From: Coptodactyla brooksi
Lineage: Eukaryota; Arthropoda; Insecta; Coleoptera; Scarabaeidae
Direction: 5' to 3'
Assembly (NCBI GenBank): GCA_033557675.1
Contig: JAWQRM010000482.1
Location: 1 to 22,187 of the forward strand
DNA: 22,187 nt
Shown here piece by piece: positions 8,990 to 17,836 of this stretch. Position 1 is the stretch's first letter. Each line of letters opens with the position of its first letter. The position numbers were made by a program, and so were the translations under genes. Below the pieces are notes generated by a model that was not told where the DNA came from, ran no database searches, and saw only the letters and a program-made list of their open reading frames with translations.

Positions 8990-9530
8990 TCACGGAAGCT
9001 TCATTCACCGCACACTAGATTAGCGGAGCGTCTGGCAATAATGCAATAAAAACGGCCTAGGGGGCGGTCCCAGTCATTGTCGGACCCAATCGCTCATTAT
9101 CGGAGTGTGACATTACCTGCTCCTTCATTCTACGAGACCATTCATCCGGGCGGGCCTTGGGAGAGGTCAGTGTCGACTTTGAGCCCGGCCCGTGATTGAT
9201 GGGCACCCGCGATTCGCCGATTTATGATGTTTTTATTATCAGGCAGCCTTTATTTTCCTCTCGACGGCGTTTGTTTACTACTACTACCGCCGCGCACTTG
9301 ATTTGTGCGCGTTTTACCGTCGGCGTTTACGTCACCCGAACACGGAAAAAAGCGAAATGTAATTAGACCGGCCGTCCAGTCATAACATGGCAATCGAGGT
9401 GGCCTGTTGCGGCTGACGACGCGCGAATTTTATGCCATCATCGTCCGTTTTAACACACGTTTGTACTCGAACGCGCTCCGATGTCTAGAGATGATCACGT
9501 ACAGCACGTAAGAAAGATAAAGCTGTCGCA
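8990..9530. promoter_or_regulatory. GC/CpG-rich, repeat-free island, candidate enhancer or promoter
   Basis: Base composition changes abruptly: the segment is rich in CG dinucleotides while both flanks are AT-rich transposon DNA. No open frame of note crosses it. It contains clustered transcription-factor-like words: TGATTGATGG (9193-9202), TTTATGA (9221-9227), TTTATTA (9232-9238), TTGTTTAC (9271-9278) and TTACGTCA (9327-9334). Such a profile fits a conserved non-coding element of a developmental locus; activity cannot be shown from sequence. Confidence 0.4.
9193..9202 (+). promoter_or_regulatory. Hox/Exd (PBX)-type composite site
   Basis: TGATTGATGG equals the classic bipartite PBX/Extradenticle-Hox recognition sequence (TGATNNATNN). 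Two posterior-Hox/Caudal-type words (TTTATGA, TTTATTA) lie within 40 bp. A single 10-mer is expected by chance now and then; the context raises its value slightly. Confidence 0.35.
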
Positions 9531-9544
9531 GAAGTTTGATAGAA

Positions 9545-10042
9545 GATGAATATGCAAAATACAATTGTTATTTTTTAAAGCTCTTATGATTTCATAGGAA
9601 AATTGACAGCAATGAAGAAAATTCTCATCACTACAAAAACTGGAAATACCGGATCTATACACGTTTCGCTAACCACGTTAGCATCATCAGGAACGATGAA
9701 AGTATAGTTCACGCCTTTTTTTAGCACAGGATTTTTATTACTTTCTATATCTTGAAGGCAATAAAAATGTGACCTCTGCAAGGAAAATTTCTAAAATTGA
9801 AACTTTTATATTCCAACCCAAAACATTTGTGTTGATGAATATTTATTATTACGGAAAAGGACGCTTTTGATTATGAATTTATTAATTTTAAACTTTCCAT
9901 TGAAACTTTTTTTTTTATTCCGACACCCTGTATCTTAAAAATTGACAGTATAATATATGAATGTATGATCAGCTATTATATCTTTTTATGCATGTAAAGT
10001 AAATCTGTATTATGTGAAGTAGTGGGATAAAAAGTATTTGAA
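9545..10042 (-). repeat. Tandem duplication, unit 1
   Basis: This unit is repeated at 10043-10624 at high identity. It contains a minus-strand frame (9584-9781) related to the one in unit 2. It has a perfect hairpin GCTAAC-CAC-GTTAGC (9668-9682) and the GACACCCTGTATC terminus motif near 9920. Relative to unit 2 it lacks segments corresponding to about 10113-10150 and 10226-10296. Confidence 0.85.
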
Positions 10043-10624
10043 CATGAATATGCAAAATACGATCGTTATTTTTTAAAGTTCTCTTATAAGTTCATAGGAA
10101 AATTGGCAGCAATGAAGAGAAAAAAATGTCTTTTTAGTGGTATCAAAGTTAAACAATTCTCACCACTACAAAAACTGGAAAATACCTGATCGGTGTACAT
10201 TTCGTTACCCACGTTAACATCATCAGGAGCGATGAAAGACTGATTGCAAGGCTTTTGGTCAGAAAGCCAACACTCCAAATGTATTTCTCCAAAAGAGAAA
10301 GTATAGTTCACGCCTTTTTTTAGCACAGGATTTTTATTACTTTCTATATCTTGAAGGTAGTAGAAATTTCTAAAAATGAAACTTTTATATTCCAACCCAA
10401 AACATTTGTGTTGATGAGTACTTATTATTACGGAAAAGGACGCTTTTGATTATGAATTTATTAATTTTAAACTTTCCATTGAAACTTTTTTTTTATTCCG
10501 ACACCCTGTATCTTAAAAATTGGCAGTATAATATATGAATGTATGATCAGCTGTTATATCTTTTTATGTATGTAAAATAAATATGTATTATGTGAAATAG
10601 TGCGATAAAAAATATTTGAACTCG
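10043..10624 (-). repeat. Tandem duplication, unit 2
   Basis: Direct copy of 9545-10042 with two extra segments. A minus-strand frame (10084-10395) reads LQDIESNKNPVLKKGVNYTF, as in unit 1, then diverges at the extra segments. The residues look like a mobile-element 3' region rather than a known domain; I could not name the family. Hairpin arms intact in unit 1 are mutated here. Confidence 0.85.
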
Positions 10625-11420
10625 ACTGATACTTAACATAAATAAATAAAACTTAAAGAATTCAAAATATTTAAAATCCGATAAAAAAAGAGCTTTTGTT
10701 TGATACCGATATAAATACCAAACAGATGATACAGTTCTAATTAATAATAAATTACGGCGAACACTTTGAAACGTTCGAATAACGAGAAAATACTCGATTT
10801 ACGAACGCCTATGTTTGAAATATCAAGATCTGGTTACTTTTTAGTGACACGCACAAAAATATTGCAATACTACCAAGCTACGATTAACAAATTCTTAGAA
10901 CAGCACTTCACTACTTTCTACTAGGAAAAGCTGCTTTCTTTTTTGGCACTATCCCTAAAACTAGACTTTTTGACATTTCCTTCCTTACATAAAATATAAC
11001 TAGAACGTGTACATCCTACATGACTTTCTCTTACCTTGCCCCTGGTTTAAATATAAAAAAAAATGTAGAATTTCCATTCGTAGGTAGTTTTTAGAATAAG
11101 CTCTATACCCTGTATATTCGAAAATAGTTTCAAATTGTGAATAGTTCGATGTGATGCAACCTTTATTAAAACGGTGCAATTTGAAGCTAAGGTATAATAA
11201 TTAAAGTGGCCCTTAAATATTATAAGAACTTCAAAAATGTAATAATATACAGGGCGTTCCATTTGAAAATCTGAAATTGGATGGTTTTTAGAATAAACCG
11301 AACACCCTGTATATTAAAAAACTGTTTGAAATTGTGAAGAGTTCGATGTCATGCAACCTTTATTTGAAACATTTTTTTCTAAAAAGAGTAATACCCGAGA
11401 TTAAGAATGCAATACTTTCT
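10625..11420 (-). repeat. Composite repeat C/F, inverted, copy at 10.6-11.4 kb
   Basis: The first part is near identical to 8195-8520, including module F (about 10990-11060). An insertion at about 10685-10810 resembles, inverted, sequence at about 17265-17330. The later part (11249-11420) is the reverse complement of the C unit near 15430-15535 and 19275-19475, including a small inverted-repeat module at 11249-11310. No coding potential. Confidence 0.7.
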
Positions 11421-11680
11421 TGCCCCATAGAACTAATTTTTTGTATGTTGTGCAAGGAAGGACACGTCAAAAAGGGTTTATTTTTAGAGGTAATGTCAAA
11501 AAGGAAACTAACTTTACATTATCATCTTTGTTTTGCCTAGTACGAAGCTGGATTTTTCAGATTTTTTATATCCCAACTACAATGACGTATCATCCAATTT
11601 TTTCAAAATTTTCCATGTTTGGTTCTAACATACAAATTCACTAATGCCATGAAAGACATCAAAGAAGTAATTTTTACCTA
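11421..11680 (+). repeat. Composite repeat D, left part (interrupted)
   Basis: Matches 18785-18870 and 17690-17800 (blocks GGACACGTCAAAAAGG, TCCATGTTTGGTTCTAACAT). It is interrupted by the mariner at 11681 and resumes at 12695 with the next D block, so the mariner is younger than this repeat copy. Confidence 0.75.
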
Positions 11681-12694
11681 CCCAATGTAACAATTAAATG
11701 ACGAGAATTTTAATTTAAACCATAGAACACGTAGCGCCATCGATCATATATACTGTTAGAAAGACGCAAGACACCTCTTTCGAACGCACCCAAGTTCATG
11801 CTAATCGGATGACAGGTTACAAAGATACAGCCATTTGAGTTACGCTAAAAATTGTGGTGATGTCGCAAAAACGCAATGGAACAAAGAGCAAATATGAAAT
11901 TTTGTTTTAAACTAGGAAAAAATGTGCTGAGACTTGCGAATTGATGGAAAAAAGTGCAAGGAGGTGATTGTATGTACAAAGCCAGAGTTTATGAGTAGTT
12001 GAATAGTTCTAAAAATGATGAAAAAATCCGTGAAATCCATAAAAACAAAGAGAGAAACTATCAGTCAAATTTTGACTCAAGATTTGGGAAAAAGAAAAGT
12101 TTATGCACGTTTTGTTCCACATGCTTTACCAAAAAATTTGCTGGTGTAGAACATTGCAAAGACCTCGTTAAAACTGCTGAATTTCCAACTTCTAGAATGG
12201 AAGTCAAAAAGCGAGCTAAAACAAAAAAAATGCATTTTCAGAAGTCAAGAATCAAGAAAATGTTGATTACTTTTTCTGATTCACAAGAGATTGTCGCCAA
12301 GGAATTTGTTCCACAAGGTAAAACTGTCAATGCAGAATATTATTTAGCAATTTTATATCGTTTATGGTCAATAATTGTACGTATTATTCTTGAATATCCA
12401 ACAGGAAAACAGCCGTTTTTATTGCATGATAATGCACCACCACATAAGACGTTAAAAGTTCCTGAATTCTCGTGAACTAGAGAAAATATCTGCGTCTAAA
12501 TTGAAAATTGTGATGAAAAGATCGTTTTATTCCAAAGAATGACATACAAAATCTCTACATGCATTAGTTCATCGTGCTAGAAAGTGTATTGAGTTAAATG
12601 GAACCAATTTTGATTAAAAGATAACTCTTAAACATAATTTAATGTGTATTTTTTGTGTATCTAAAAATTCTCGTTATTTAATTGTTATACTGTG
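11681..12694 (+). mobile_element. Mar-A mariner element, both ends present
   Basis: A 1014-bp element flanked by TA on both sides (11679-11680 and 12695-12696). The ends are inverted repeats: CCCAATGTAACAATTAAATG on the left, and the right end reverse complemented reads CACAGTATAACAATTAAATA; both continue with ACGAGAATTTT. The 5' leader is shared with the fragments at 231-554 and 7146-7390. It is inserted in composite repeat D. At 1014 bp it is shorter than the ~1.3 kb of autonomous mariners, matching deletions seen in its transposase. Confidence 0.92.
11876..12617 (+). pseudogene. Mar-A mariner transposase, broken
   Basis: The start ATG at 11876 gives MEQRANMKFCFKLGKNVLRL, the N-terminal DNA-binding part of the SETMAR-type mariner transposases. 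In-frame stops follow at 11942-11944 and 11996-11998. The next open stretch (11999-12475) carries HCKDLVKTAEF, then RIKKMLITFSDSQEIVAKEF, VNAEYYLAILYRLWS and FLLHDNAPPHKTLKV. The LLHDNAPPH block holds the second catalytic aspartate. The TGDETW block with the first aspartate is deleted between KTAEF and the KKMLITF block, and the SPDLAP-type block with the third aspartate is deleted after about 12470. A C-terminal tail (HRARKCIELNGTNFD) is recognisable to 12617. The protein cannot be catalytic. Confidence 0.9.
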
Positions 12695-12837
12695 TATGAT
12701 GTTTTATGGGTTATGTAACGAAGGAAATGCCAGAAAAGTCTGTATTTATTTATAACGAAAATCTCAAAAAAAAATTACTTTTACGTTGTGTTATAGTGCA
12801 CAAGACGTTTCGTTTTTCTCAAAATACAATTACGTAA
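12695..12837 (+). repeat. Composite repeat D, right part
   Basis: Resumes after the mariner with GGTTATGTAACGAAGGAAAT, shared with 17594-17613 and 18537-18556, and leads into module E. Confidence 0.7.
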
Positions 12838-12997
12838 CATTTTTAGCGTCGGTTGCATAAAAAAGACGTTCATGTGTCCATTTTTGACCAATAATCTCTT
12901 GAATCCTTTGTAATAACTACTTTTCGGTGGCTTTCCGTATATTTTACTTAGTATCTCGGCTACTCGTTGCTATTAGGTGAATAAATCTATTACGATT
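12838..12997 (+). repeat. Module E of the composite repeat, copy 1
   Basis: Matches 20705-20862 with scattered substitutions (blocks TTTTTAGCGTCGGTTGCATA, TAATAACTACTTTTCG, GTATCTCGGCT). In both places it follows a D-type sequence and marks the right boundary of the composite block, so it may be the 3' end of the underlying element. Confidence 0.8.
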
Positions 12998-13398
12998 TTT
13001 AACTCATAATTTTACGATTATAATAATTGGTAATTCACGAAAGCGTCCGAAATGTGTCGGGGCCGAACTACGAAAAATTTGAAAGGTGTAGTTTCTTGAG
13101 GTGAAAAAACGAATTCCAAACGAACGTAAGCAATCCAGGTTCGTATTAAAATAAAAACAAGCTTCTGTACGATGAAACGATGCTTTTTTCAAATTTTTTA
13201 ATAAAATTTCTCTACAATTCAAAGGATATTTTCCTTTCGGGACGACTGATTGCAACACGTTCAAAGTTTCAAGTTCATTTCAATTTACTATTCTTTTCGC
13301 ATTCCCGTTTCATTGAGGCCACGGCCAACCTCGACGGAGAAGTCCCACTAGAGCTCTTAACCTCTCTCTAGGCATTTTTCGACATTTTCCGCGTCTAG

Positions 13399-13429
13399 AT
13401 GAGTAAAATTGCAGAAATCTGCATGAAAG
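13399..13429 (+). other. Possible short first coding exon (speculative)
   Basis: An ATG at 13399 opens ten codons (MSKIAEICMK) that run into AAAG|GTATGT, a good 5' splice donor, within the CpG-rich region. An in-frame continuation cannot be located, so this is only a pointer. Confidence 0.12.
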
Positions 13430-14336
13430 GTATGTCAACTCGATTTTTTTTTCTAAATATGTCGTGCTCATTCGAAAATCACGTCTCTCCGGTGGTTAAT
13501 TAGTTTTGAAATTTTCCGCCGTACTAGGCGTACTCTAGTGGCAATATGAACAATCGGCGCAGCTGTCATGTGAACTGCAGGCAGGCAGCTTGGCAAGCCA
13601 CGTGGTGTAGACATCCAACATCCAAGTCGGTCGAACAAACGACTATCGTCCTTACGGTAATAGCCACCTATCTCATCCCGACTACTTTGGAGGTTATTTT
13701 TAGGTTATGAGTCGGACGAGAACGAACGGAGTCAACGTTTAACTGGCTGAAATTTGTTTTTCGACTCGCGCCGTCGTCATGCGGGTACTTCAATTTAAAA
13801 CAATTAGCAATCGGAGGGTTTTTCCTTTTTCCCTACTCATTTCGACAACGAAAATTGTAAAAATCCAACAAAATAACGGCAAAAACAACGTAGAAATCGA
13901 TTGAGGACTTAGCGTTTTTTGTTCCTCGGAAAGATTGGAGCGGACATGAAAGTTAGAATAGCATAGCCCGACATCTGCGCAGTACGCCGGCCGTAAGGAC
14001 CGGAATCGCGCGACGCGCGCATAAAACAATTGTGAAACGGCGAACGATTGTGGCCTCTACGGCATTCCCCCTGCTCGGGCCCCACGGCACACTGCGATAA
14101 GAGAAAACGAGGCGTTCGCTTGACAGGAGGGTTTCGTAGTCGGCTGGCGGCAAGCGGCGCGGGCGCACCCGAAGCGACCCGAGCGGGTCCGGTCCGAGTG
14201 CGGTCGCACGAAAGAAGGCCAACTACGACGTGAACCTTCTCTCTCGCAACGGCGTAAAGATACTGACGTAGCCTGCCATGGGAAAAAACGCTGATCTGTC
14301 ATTGCTGTCTATGATGTTGAGGGGCGCTGTATACAC

Positions 14337-14348
14337 GGTCACGTGACC
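14337..14348. promoter_or_regulatory. Palindromic E-box (CLEAR-type) GGTCACGTGACC
   Basis: A perfect 12-bp palindrome containing GTCACGTGAC, the preferred site of the Mitf/TFEB bHLH-zip factors that control lysosomal genes, also bound by USF-type factors. A GAGA-type run (CTCTCTCT, 14348-14355) abuts it and a second E-box (CACGTG, 14387-14392) lies ~40 bp away. Confidence 0.45.
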
Positions 14349-14430
14349 TCTCTCTGCAACTAGCTCACTTGTTTGAATGCTCCGTGCACGTGGATTCACT
14401 TTGTATAAACTCATTTTCGAATAATACAAT

Positions 14431-14924
14431 TAATACATGTATATCTACACGAAAGAAACTACAACAATTTTATTTAGTGTTAACGTTGTAAATATTTTTC
14501 GTAGTTTCACTATTTCAACAACCTACGCGAGTCGCTAAACGTACTAAAACGTAAACTAAACAGATCGCAGTTGATGAATTCAGGGTTAAATGACTACACA
14601 GTTTTACGATCAAAAGCTTTTTTTAAGATCAGCAGCTCTATTATTGATCTTCAAAACGGAAATTTAGAAACTATCAAACTGCTAAAAACGAATTGTTTAA
14701 GATTCTTAGGATTTTTGCCGAACCGAGAGTTCAAATTTTGGAAGCTATTTTAAAAACATGTATAAATAAAAAGTTCCTTAAACAAAATTCTTAGAATATT
14801 ATACAGTATTCACTTTATATAACAACAAATTACGCGGGTTTAAAGTTTGAATCTCTTTTTAACGTGATAAAAAAAATTATTTCATAAGAACTAAAATTTC
14901 CCATTTCTTTTAGTAGTTAGTTTT
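14431..14924. other. AT-rich stretch without gene or repeat
   Basis: No protein similarity or match to the other repeats in the window was seen. A 60-codon frame (14571-14753) has no recognisable motif. Confidence 0.5.
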
Positions 14925-15598
14925 GTTATAACAAGATAATATTTAAGGAAATTTAATTGATATATTTAAATAATCGTAGTTTTTTTCACAAAATGCAACA
15001 AAAATACTTCGTAACATTGTTTTAATGCATCGGGCTTCGGTGTCACTAAAAAGTAATCATATCTTAACATTTGAAACATAGACGTTCGTGAACTGAGTAT
15101 TTTTACTTTCTCTTAAGATAAAGTATTGCATTCGCAAAAAAAAATCGATATCGAGATTTCGATGGATCTTGACGAATTAGGCTTTTTGTAGCCTATCTAT
15201 GCTATTTTTGGTGGTTGGTCTGTCCATCCGTCCATCTGTGTATCGTTTTTAGATTGTCACGTTAGACTGAGTAAAACAATACTTTACATAAAAGCTAATT
15301 ATTATATAATCTGATCACAATAAGGATTTCGTATCAATTGTACATACGGTTGAGGTACTTAATCTAAAAAAAAATGATTTTTTTACAACTTTGTAACAAA
15401 ATATATTTGTTCTATTGGTATTTCCTTCTTAATCTCGGGTGTTGCTCTCTTTAGAAAAAAACTTCACAATTTGAAACAGGGTGTTCGGTTTATACTAAAA
15501 ACCATCCAACTTTTTTAAACGAAACACCCTGTATATTATGATATTTTTGAAGTCCTTATATAAGACTTGAGGGCAGTAGTTTCTTAATAAATATCTAA
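14925..15598 (+). repeat. Composite repeat C, copy 1
   Basis: The most complete C copy, close to 17837-18325 over its first ~320 bp. It contains the near-palindrome TACTTTCTCTTAAGATAAAG (from 15104), a GTCCATCCGTCCATC short repeat, and the small inverted module ACAGGGTGTTCGGTTTA...ACACCCTGT (15476-15532). No coding capacity. Confidence 0.85.
15476..15532. repeat. Small inverted-repeat module in C
   Basis: A 57-bp module with arms ACAGGGTGTTCGGTTTA and TAAACGAAACACCCTGT. Equivalent modules lie at 11249-11310 and 19414-19474. Confidence 0.75.
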
Positions 15599-15709
15599 TG
15601 GCCAACATTTCTTCTTTTATCGATATCTCGAAAACGAAAAGGAATTGACCTATGGTGTATATGAATTGTTTTGATAACTTTGTCGGTTACCTCAGGGGAC
15701 ACCTATATA

Positions 15710-16263
15710 AGGGTGAGTCAAAATGATGACATTTTAAATTTTCAACCATTTTTTTTTGTGTGGCGGACATGGAGTACTAATCTTTGACAATTGGCATCAT
15801 GAAGTACTGATCATCCTCGTAACTTTTTATGGAATGAATTGAATATCATGGACTTGAAAGACATGTTTTGTCAACAAGATGGTGCAACCTTTCACACTGC
15901 GGATGAAACAATGCAATAATTGCAGACAAAGTGAATTGGTCATCAAGATGATGCGATTTGACACCAGTGGACTTCTTTCTTTTGAGTTTTCTGAAAGAAA
16001 GAGTGTATGCTAATGAACCACAGTCCATTCCGAAGCTCAAGGAAGAAATTTGACGCACCATTAATGAAATTGGTCTGCAATTATGCTAAGATGTTGTTGA
16101 AAAATTGTCGTCAAAGGAATGGATGTTTGCAAACAGGATGGAGGAGGCCATTTATCAAATATTCTGTTTTTACCTCGTATTAAAATAAAAAAGGTTCATA
16201 TTTTTCAAATAAATAAATACATTATTAATAAATTAAACTGTTAGATTATTTTGGGACACGCTT
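15710..16263 (+). mobile_element. Deleted mariner/IS630-type element
   Basis: A ~554-bp element with imperfect inverted ends: AGGGTGAGTCAAAATGAT on the left, and the right end reverse complemented reads AAGCGTGTCCCAAAATAAT. TA lies outside each end (15708-15709 and 16264-16265). The interior holds the C-terminal half of a transposase only. Confidence 0.75.
15780..16190 (+). pseudogene. IS630/mariner-type transposase C-terminal remnant
   Basis: Fragments in order: RNFLWNELNIMDLKDMFCQQ continuing DGATFHTADETM (about 15815-15920; this block holds the second catalytic aspartate), then after a frameshift CDLTPVDFFL (third catalytic acidic block, about 15950-15980) and KERVYANEPQSIPKLKEEI, a stop, INEIGLQLC, a stop, and DVVEKLSSKEW near the C-terminus. 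The expected WG after DFFL reads LS. The DNA-binding N-terminus and first aspartate are missing. Stops and frameshifts make it inactive. It is a different family from Mar-A and from the 3824-5099 element, judged by its CDLTP block and its different termini. Confidence 0.85.
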
Positions 16264-16718
16264 TATCATACTGCTTCCGTATTGTTTCCATTTATTCTTT
16301 CCATTTCAAAAGAAGCAACCTCGTCGTACCAAAAAGTCCATAAATAAAGCGTAATTACAGTGCTAGTCGCTACCACGTGTCGTTCTGTTTTCCACCAAAA
16401 GAGGGTTTGGCAGTATTGATATCGGATATTTCAGTAGGAGGCGGTGCTGCGCAGAACCGTGCGTCGATTGCGCCGACGCCAACGTCGATCTCGAGAAAAA
16501 TCCGAAATACACTCTACGCTTTCGAAAACAGCGTCGCCGCGGTTTTTGAAGGAAAGCGCGCGATTTTCAAACGGTCGCTAGGGAGAAACGCGCGGACCGG
16601 GAGAAAAACGCTTTATTATTTTTTCCATCTAGCGGACATTAAATAAATTACCGGCGTGGTGTGGCGAGCGCTGACGCCGCGTCCTGGTGGTGGGGGTAGG
16701 GAGAAACGCTATTGCCCG

Positions 16719-16732
16719 GTTGCCATGGAAAC
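16719..16732. promoter_or_regulatory. RFX-type X-box
   Basis: GTTGCCATGGAAAC matches the full bipartite RFX consensus (RYYNYY-spacer-RRNRAC). In animals, such sites near promoters are typical of genes for ciliogenesis. It lies inside a CpG-rich island. Confidence 0.55.
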
Positions 16733-16907
16733 GCGCCTACTCACAAAAACAAAATCCGGTGCTGCTCCCTCCCCAGGCTTGCTAGATTTTCTCGCTTGAA
16801 ACGTTCTACACGTACGGTGTGCGTTTTCCTCCTTTTTTTTACGTAATTACTTTTCGTTTATCTTTCGGCCGACGTGGGAGACGTTTTTGCAGGGGATGTA
16901 CAGGCCC

Positions 16908-16971
16908 GAGAGAGGGCGCTTTCTCCGAATATATATTTTTCGGCCCGCTCTCGACTTTGTCGCCCTCTCTC
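16908..16971. repeat. 11-bp GAGA inverted repeat
   Basis: GAGAGAGGGCG (16908-16918) pairs perfectly with CGCCCTCTCTC (16961-16971), with an AT-centred smaller inverted repeat CCGAA/TTCGG (16925-16943) in the loop. The arms are also GAGA-factor-type words. Confidence 0.7.
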
Positions 16972-17138
16972 TGTCGCGCCCGAAAAGAAAATTAATGGAC
17001 GGGAGTAGCTGGGGGCGATCGGAAAATTTTTGAACTTGACGTTTTCACTTGCCATTTTGCGGGAGCTTTATTACAAAATTTCATTGTGAACGGAATTGTT
17101 CGCGAAGTTCGCCAATAAAAGCCATTTGATGATGTAAC

Positions 17139-17165
17139 AGCCCGTTATAAATAAGCTAACGGGTT
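17139..17165. repeat. Short hairpin
   Basis: CCCGTTA (17141-17147) pairs with TAACGGG (17157-17163), extended by a G-T and an A-T pair. The loop is 9 nt. Function unknown; it is too isolated and lacks a T-run, so it is not called a terminator. Confidence 0.35.
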
Positions 17166-17394
17166 ATTAACGAAACATGTGAAAATGTCGTACGTTTGTT
17201 ACACATAACCTAACACTTTATGAATATAACCTAAGAATTTGTGTGTGTCGTTAAAAAGTATTGAGTATTTTTCATTATTCGAACGTTTCAGCAAATGCAT
17301 ATTGTTTTCATAATTAATAATGAATATTCCTTTTCCTGTTATTTAAGACTAAATTAATTTTGTTACGCCACTGACTATCTTAATTGTTGCAGTT

Positions 17395-17836
17395 TAGGGT
17401 GTTTTATTTTAATTATTACCATATTGCAAGTTTGGTTGCCTAATCAGTTGCGGTCACGTGGGACTTGGATATTTGCCCTGTACAATACATGCACATAACT
17501 TTTTTAAATTTGTCCAGTTTTTTGTCTGACACATTCATATTCCGTACATTGTCATGAAAGAGATCAAATATTTCCACATTCATTGTTTTTGTAGGTTATG
17601 TAACGAAGGAAATGTCAAAAAAGTCTATTTCTAGGGAAAATATAAAAAAAGAATCTAGCTTTTACATTGGTACCTTTTAGTAAGTATTATCGACTTTATT
17701 TTGCTTAGTACGAACCTGAATTTTTTAGATTGTTATATTATTCCAAATACAACGATGTATTGCATAACTTTCTCAAGTTTTTCCTTGTTTGGTTCTGACA
17801 TATTTCTTACCATTTCTTTTTATTTCTTCAGAACTT
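17395..17836 (+). repeat. Composite repeat D, array unit 1
   Basis: Starts TAGGGTGTTTTATTTTAATT and matches 18326-18760. It has two internal sub-units of roughly 270 bp that are related to each other (ACATAACTTTTTTAAATTTG versus GCATAACTTTCTCAAGTTTT). It carries an E-box (CACGTG, 17455-17460) conserved in unit 2. Confidence 0.85.

Larger units (their letters stand above)
12998..14430. promoter_or_regulatory. CpG-rich, repeat-free island, candidate promoter/5' exon region
   Basis: The first part (to about 13540) is of mixed composition and the part from 13540 to 14430 is strongly CpG-rich, especially 13980-14230 (CGCGCGACGCGCGC). No copy of the surrounding repeats occurs here. Open frames at 13953-14302 on both strands are the passive result of high GC and show no domain. 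E-box palindromes (13598-13605, 14337-14348, 14387-14392) and GAGA-type runs (13362-13369, 14239-14245, 14348-14355) are present. A donor-like AAAG|GTATGT occurs at 13429|13430. I infer a transcription start region of a neighbouring gene, but no initiator or reading frame can be fixed. Confidence 0.4.
16370..17130. promoter_or_regulatory. CpG-rich, repeat-free island with X-box and GAGA motifs
   Basis: Sharp shift to CG-rich sequence with no similarity to the flanking transposons. It contains CACGTG (16374-16379), an RFX X-box (16719-16732), inverted GAGA-type runs (16908-16918 and 16961-16971) and a YY1/Pho-like GCCATTTTG (17052-17060). An 89-codon plus frame (16377-16646) and a 65-codon minus frame (16858-17055) exist but have no recognisable domain and can be explained by low stop density. 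I infer promoter-like DNA; no start site can be set. Confidence 0.45.

Noticed and set aside
14048..14302. Overlapping open frames on both strands (60-90 codons)
   Set aside because: They lie in CpG-rich DNA where stops are rare; the residues are low-complexity R/A/P/S runs without a domain.
17139..17165. Possible transcription terminator hairpin
   Set aside because: There is no T-run after the stem and the context is eukaryotic, so an intrinsic terminator is not expected.
17208..17236. Telomere-like CCTAA words (ATAACCTAACAC, ATAACCTAAG)
   Set aside because: Only two isolated words and no tandem array, so no evidence of telomeric or subtelomeric DNA.
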